From positions 63,259-127,258 of the forward strand of contig NZ_STGY01000029.1 of the NCBI RefSeq assembly GCF_004912275.1: a DNA stretch of 64,000 nucleotides. The letters are read 5' to 3'. How positions within the stretch are numbered: the first letter of the stretch is position 1; the number at the start of each line of letters is the position of its first letter. The translations under genes and the position numbers were made by a program. Below, one piece after another: positions 60,206 to 64,000 of this stretch. The stretch is from Glycomyces buryatensis (GTDB taxonomy: Bacteria > Actinomycetota > Actinomycetes > Mycobacteriales > Micromonosporaceae). A model generated the notes under the pieces. The model did no database searches, was not told the DNA's origin, and saw only the letters and a list, made by a program, of their open reading frames with translations.

Positions 60206-60235
60206 TTGGACTTCTAGATTACCGCTTCCTAGGAT
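60206..60235 (+). promoter_or_regulatory. Promoter of the first aldo/keto reductase gene
   Basis: TTGGAC (60206-60211), an 18-bp spacer and TAGGAT (60230-60235) lie in the AT-rich divergent region, giving a leader of about 90 bases before ATG 60334. The LysR site probably lies just upstream, near 60190. Confidence 0.5.
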
Positions 60236-60333
60236 GACGGGGTAAGCCTGTCGCGGCGCCGGTCCGGTGCGCGCGGGCGCACCGCACGGTTTCAAGGTTT
60301 CGTCTCAAAGCATCGTCTCAAGGGAGAGCAGCC

Positions 60334-61191
60334 ATGCAACAGCGCACCATCGGCGGCCGCAGCGTTTCGGCGATCGGGCTCGGCGGCATGCCGATGTCGA
60401 TCATGGCCGAGCGGGACCACGCCCGGTCGATCGCCGCGATCCACGCCGCGCTCGACTCCGGCGTCACGCTCATCGACACCGCCGACGCCTACCACCGCGA
60501 CGCGGGCGAGGTCGGCCACAATGAATTTCTCATCGCCGAGGCGCTGCGCGAGTACGGCGACACCGGCGAGGTCCTGGTAGCCACCAAGGGCGGCCACCTG
60601 CGCCCCGGCGACGGGAGCTGGACCAAGAACGGGCGGCCCGAGTACCTCAAGGAGGCCGCGAAGGCCTCGGCCAAGCGGCTCGGCGTCGAGGCGATCGGGC
60701 TGTACCAGTTCCACCGGCCCGACCCCGAGGTCCCCTACGCGGACTCGGTCGGCGCCATCCGCGATCTGCTGGACGAGGGCGTCATCCTGATGGCGGGCAT
60801 CTCGAATGCCGACATCGCCCAGATCGATGAGGCGAACGAGATCCTGGGGGGCCGGCTCGTCTCGGTGCAGAACCAGTTCTCGCCGAAGTTCCGTTCCAGC
60901 GAGGTCGAACTGGAGCACTGCGCCGAACTGGGAATCGCGTTCCTGCCGTGGAGCCCGCTCGGCGGCATCAAGGGCGCCCCCGAGCTGGGAAGCCGCCACG
61001 CCGAGTTCGACGCGGTCGCGTCGGAGGTCGGCGTCAGCGTCTACCAGGTCACGCTCGCTTGGGAACTCGCGCTCGCGCCGGTGGTGATCCCGATTCCGGG
61101 CGCCTCCCGGCCCGAGAGCATCCGCGACTCCGCGAAGGCCGCAGAGGTCGTCCTTTCCGCCGACCAGGTCGCGCGGCTCTCTGCTGCATAA
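60334..61191 (+). CDS. Aldo/keto reductase, 285 aa
   Basis: NADPH-dependent (alpha/beta)8 oxidoreductase. The catalytic tetrad is visible: Asp and Tyr in LIDTADAYHRD near 48-53, Lys in VATKGGHL near 88, His in YQFHRPDPE near 127. Cofactor residues are in the C-terminal IPGASRPESIRDSAKAA. ATG 60334 follows GGGAGAG. Divergent from the LysR gene, and followed 61 bp later by a second reductase. Substrate unknown. Confidence 0.92.
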   Translation: MQQRTIGGRSVSAIGLGGMPMSIMAERDHARSIAAIHAALDSGVTLIDTADAYHRDAGEVGHNEFLIAEALREYGDTGEVLVATKGGHLRPGDGSWTKNGRPEYLKEAAKASAKRLGVEAIGLYQFHRPDPEVPYADSVGAIRDLLDEGVILMAGISNADIAQIDEANEILGGRLVSVQNQFSPKFRSSEVELEHCAELGIAFLPWSPLGGIKGAPELGSRHAEFDAVASEVGVSVYQVTLAWELALAPVVIPIPGASRPESIRDSAKAAEVVLSADQVARLSAA

Positions 61192-61252
61192 CGATTTACC
61201 CGATGCCGGGGGTACCGGCGTTCGGGGCAACTTTGACGATGGGAATTCAAGC

Positions 61253-62188
61253 ATGAAGACGTTCAAGATGCCGGGCACCGAGATCACCGCACCCAATGTG
61301 GTGCTCGGCCTGATGCGCATCCAGGAGAAGACCGACGAGGAGGTCCGGGAACTGGTCCGCACCGCGACCGAGGCGGGCATCAACTTCCTCGACCACGCCG
61401 ACATCTACGGCGACGGCTTCCACGGCTGCGAGCGCCGCTTCGCCGAGGCGATGAAGCTGACGCCCGCCGAGCGCGAGCAGCTGGTGATCCAGACCAAGGC
61501 CGGGATCGTCAAGGGCGACAGCTGGCACTTCGACTTCTCCTACGACCACATCATCAAGCAGGTCAACGGGTCGCTGGCGGCGCTGGAGACCGACTACATC
61601 GACATCCTGCTGCTCCACCGCCCTGACGCCCTGGTCGAGCCGGAGGAAGTGGCGCGCGCGTTCGATGAGCTGGCGGCCTCCGGCAAGGTCCGCGCCTTCG
61701 GCGTCTCGAACCACACGCCGCGCCAGATCGACCTGCTGCGCAAGTACGTCGCGCAGCCGCTGGTCGCGAACCAGGTGCAGTTGTCGGTCACCCACGCGCC
61801 CTTGATCGCCCAGGGCGTGGCCGCGAACATGCAGGGCCTGGAGCAGTCGGTCAGCCGCGACGAAGGCCTGCTGGACTACTGCCGCCTCAACGACATCACG
61901 GTCCAAGCCTGGTCGCCGTTCCAGGCGGGCTTCTTCGACGGGCCGTTCCTCGGCTCTGACCGCTACCCGGAGCTGAACGCGGTGATCGACCGGATCGCCG
62001 AGAAGTACGGCGTGCCGCCCATCGCGATCGCGGTCGCCTGGATCACCCGCCACCCGGCGAACATCCAGGTCGTCATCGGCACCACCAACCTCGAACGCGT
62101 CGCCGGTTCCGCGCAGGGCTCGGACATCCCGCTGACGCGCCCGGAGTGGTACGACATCCTCCGCGCCGCCGGGTACACCGTGCCGTAG
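61253..62188 (+). CDS. Aldo/keto reductase, YdhF-like, 311 aa
   Basis: Second reductase of the pair. The tetrad is present: Asp and Tyr in FLDHADIYGDG near 48-52, Lys in IQTKAGIVKGD near 83, His in ILLLHRPDALVEP near 125. The block WSPFQAGFFDGPFLG and the C-terminal IGTTNLERVAG match YdhF-like enzymes of ~300 aa. Same direction as the first reductase; the sequences are only distantly related, so this is not a recent duplication. Substrate unknown. Confidence 0.92.
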   Translation: MKTFKMPGTEITAPNVVLGLMRIQEKTDEEVRELVRTATEAGINFLDHADIYGDGFHGCERRFAEAMKLTPAEREQLVIQTKAGIVKGDSWHFDFSYDHIIKQVNGSLAALETDYIDILLLHRPDALVEPEEVARAFDELAASGKVRAFGVSNHTPRQIDLLRKYVAQPLVANQVQLSVTHAPLIAQGVAANMQGLEQSVSRDEGLLDYCRLNDITVQAWSPFQAGFFDGPFLGSDRYPELNAVIDRIAEKYGVPPIAIAVAWITRHPANIQVVIGTTNLERVAGSAQGSDIPLTRPEWYDILRAAGYTVP

Positions 62189-62209
62189 CGAAAAGCGATC
62201 ACACATCCA

Positions 62210-62237
62210 GGGCGCGTGCGGAAACCCGCACGCGCCC
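62210..62237. terminator. Terminator hairpin between convergent genes
   Basis: GGGCGCGTGCGG and CCGCACGCGCCC pair perfectly over 12 bp with an AAAC loop, followed by TTCGG. It lies 22 bp after the aldo/keto reductase stop, between convergent genes, and probably ends both transcripts. Confidence 0.7.
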
Positions 62238-62356
62238 TTCGGCTCGGCGCCCGGCATCGTCGGCCATCCCCGCGACGTTCGCGGCACGGGACTTGCCTAG
62301 GTGGAACAACAATTCCCGCAACGCATCCGGGGCGCGGCCGGTTGACACCCGATCCC

Positions 62357-63943
62357 CTACGCTCCGAACCGCTTTACCAGCTCGCGCTTGAGGACCTTCC
62401 CGCTCGGACCGAACGGAAGGTTCGCCAGCACGTGCACCACGCGCGGGTACTTGAACGCGGCGACCTTCTCCTTCATGAAAGCCACCAGTTCCTGCACATC
62501 GGGATTCCGCCCGGCCGCGGGGACGATGGCGGCGTGCACCTCCTGGCCGTGGACCTCATGCGGCACACCGAAGACCGCGGCGATCGACACCGCCGGGTGC
62601 CGGGTTAGCACGGCCTCCACTTCGGTCGGATAGACGTTGTAGCCGTTGCGGATGATCATGTCCTTCTTGCGGTCGATAATGGTCACGATGCCTTCCGCAT
62701 CGACCCTGCCGAGGTCGCCGGTGCGGAACCACCCGTCGATCACCGCATCCGCGGTGGCCTCGGGCCGGCCCAGGTACCCCTTCATGAGGTTGTGGCCGCG
62801 CACCACGATCTCGCCGAGCGCGTCGGGATCGTCCAGGATCTCGATGCGGTCGTCGGTCTCGGCGTCGGCCACCGCGACATCGATGCCCCAGAAAGGGCGC
62901 CCGACGGTGCCCGGCCTGATCGGCTCGGAGCAGTAGTTGAAGGTGGCGGCCGGGGAAGTCTCGGTCAGCCCGTAACCCTCGTGAATCGGTGCGCCGTACG
63001 CCTCTCCGAAGGCCTCCAGCAACGCCACCGGCAGCGCGGCGCCGCCGGAGATGGCGTAGCGCAGCGGCGGGCGCTCGCCCGAGCGGCGCGCGGCCTCGAC
63101 CATGCCCGCGAAGTTCGTGGGCACCGCGGTGAACACGGTCGCCTGGTGCCGCACCAAGAGCGCCAGCGCCTCGTCGGGGTCGAACTTCGGCAGCAGGATG
63201 ATCGAACAGCCGCGCCGGAAGGCGAGGTTCAGAACCGCCATCTGGCCGAAGGAGTGGAAGAACGGCAGCCCGCCGTAGATGACGTCGTCAACGCGGGTGT
63301 CGAAGGCGTCGATGATCGCGCAGTGCACCTGCTCGACCATGGCCAGGTGGGATCCGACGGCGCCCTTGGGCGTCCCGGTGGTCCCGGAGGTGTACATGAT
63401 CGTGGCGGCGTCGAGCGGGTTGACCGGGACGTGGCGGACGATCGGGGTAGCCGCGGCGGCCTCGTCCTCCAACCGCGGCACGGGCGCCCCGCCGATCTCG
63501 GTGCCATCCGGCACGAGCACGGTCACCAGCGGCACGCCGGCCTTCGCGGCGGCGCGCGCGGCCTCGGCGAGCATGGGCGCGGCGGCGACCAGCAGGTCGG
63601 CTTCGGAGTCGCGGAGGACGAACTCGATCTCTTCCGCCTTGAACAGCAGGTGGATCGGGACGACGACGGCGCCGAGCGCCAGCGCCGCGTAGTACACGCG
63701 CGGGAAGTCCGGGACATTGGGGACGAGCATCGCCACCCTCGAGCCGGGGCCGATGCCGCGCGCGGCCAGCGCCCCGGCGTAGTCGCGGGTCTGGTCCCAC
63801 AGGGCCCGATAGGGAATGGTGTGCCCCATGAAGTGAAGCGCGGGCCGGTCGGCATGCAGGCGCGCGGATTCGGCGAGGATGCTCGCGATGGAGAGCGTGC
63901 CGTGGCCCGGGCCGTGGACGGCCGGGTCGGATGAATGCGTCAT
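62357..63943 (-). CDS. Long-chain fatty-acyl-CoA ligase-like AMP-binding enzyme, 528 aa
   Basis: Activates a carboxylic acid to acyl-CoA via acyl-AMP. P-loop IMYTSGTTGTPKGAVG near residue 185, A5 motif EGYGLTETSPAATFN near 320, A7 GWFRTGDLGRVD near 405, A8 IDRKKDMIIRNGYNVYPTE near 420, and the catalytic Lys in GPSGKVLKREL near 518, just before the end. Length and motif order match medium/long-chain acyl-CoA synthetases, and there is no carrier domain. ATG 63943. No partner gene is in view, since the window ends upstream. Confidence 0.92.
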   Translation of the reverse strand: MTHSSDPAVHGPGHGTLSIASILAESARLHADRPALHFMGHTIPYRALWDQTRDYAGALAARGIGPGSRVAMLVPNVPDFPRVYYAALALGAVVVPIHLLFKAEEIEFVLRDSEADLLVAAAPMLAEAARAAAKAGVPLVTVLVPDGTEIGGAPVPRLEDEAAAATPIVRHVPVNPLDAATIMYTSGTTGTPKGAVGSHLAMVEQVHCAIIDAFDTRVDDVIYGGLPFFHSFGQMAVLNLAFRRGCSIILLPKFDPDEALALLVRHQATVFTAVPTNFAGMVEAARRSGERPPLRYAISGGAALPVALLEAFGEAYGAPIHEGYGLTETSPAATFNYCSEPIRPGTVGRPFWGIDVAVADAETDDRIEILDDPDALGEIVVRGHNLMKGYLGRPEATADAVIDGWFRTGDLGRVDAEGIVTIIDRKKDMIIRNGYNVYPTEVEAVLTRHPAVSIAAVFGVPHEVHGQEVHAAIVPAAGRNPDVQELVAFMKEKVAAFKYPRVVHVLANLPFGPSGKVLKRELVKRFGA

Positions 63944-64000
63944 TGCAGTGCTCCTAACGACAGGGGGTTTACCCGGTCATTGTCGCAGCTCCGAGCGCCC

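Noticed and set aside
1-64000. CRISPR arrays, insertion sequences, integrase or phage structural genes
   Set aside because: No regularly spaced repeat series, no terminal inverted repeats around a transposase-like frame and no recognisable mobile-element protein were seen.

Overview
The window is high-GC DNA with codon use dominated by G/C at third positions, SD-led GTG/ATG starts, many 4- to 8-base stop/start overlaps and streptomycete-like families (DUF5709, a sigma factor of the ECF42 type paired with a YCII gene, SNF2/SWIM pair, GH62, MarR/TetR/LacI/LysR regulators, PknB-type kinase). It fits a chromosome segment of a soil actinomycete; genus cannot be settled from sequence alone. No insertion sequence, integrase, prophage structural gene or CRISPR array was seen.

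Layout. 1-4.4 kb: a decayed phosphopantetheinyl-transferase fragment, a small unknown gene and a SNF2 helicase/SWIM zinc-finger pair. 4.5-10.2 kb: a sugar-uptake and hydrolysis operon (LacI regulator, lipoprotein, two permeases, GH1-like glycosidase) with TACAACGTTGTA operators. 10.2-11.7 kb: a gene-poor, partly lower-GC stretch with a tRNA-derived fragment and decayed coding. 11.7-15.9 kb: a McrB (EVE-like domain)/McrC/PLD-nuclease restriction operon. 16.1-20.1 kb: adenylation enzyme, membrane reductase and enoyl-CoA hydratase behind a strong, operator-bearing promoter. 20.4-26.5 kb: assorted accessory genes, including a DUF2786 gene broken by an in-frame TGA and an SDR lacking its catalytic residues. 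26.5-34.6 kb: a complete type II Wadjet system (JetA-D). 34.8-37.8 kb: UbiA prenyltransferase, orphan solute-binding lipoprotein, MarR regulator.

37.8-41.7 kb is the most unusual region. A DUF7873-type gene is followed by two tandem non-coding RNAs in which a tRNA core is circularly permuted (T-arm and acceptor 3' strand come before acceptor 5' strand and D-arm, with the acceptor stem closed by a short loop) and sits on a long imperfect stem. This is the architecture of bacterial Y RNAs of the YrlA, tRNA-mimicking type. They are followed by one aberrant and one near-canonical tRNA, then a two-gene operon of a zinc-ribbon/SDR fusion and a leucine-rich-repeat protein. No Ro60 or RtcB gene lies in the window, so a function in RNA metabolism or repair is inference.

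41.7-48.9 kb: three tiny overlapping genes, two P-loop kinases, DUF5709, a NACHT-type membrane NTPase (candidate defence gene), a DHFR-like gene with an abnormal C-terminal extension and a receptor Ser/Thr kinase. 49-53.8 kb: ECF sigma/YCII pair, SRPBCC protein, tandem P-loop protein and a secreted GH62 arabinofuranosidase whose CBM2 domain has been cut off by an in-frame TAG. 54-59 kb: ABC exporter, TetR regulator and MMPL transporter. 59.2-64 kb: LysR regulator, two aldo/keto reductases and an acyl-CoA ligase. Wadjet, McrBC-PLD and the NACHT gene lie within about 35 kb, so the centre of the window looks like a defence island interleaved with metabolic genes.
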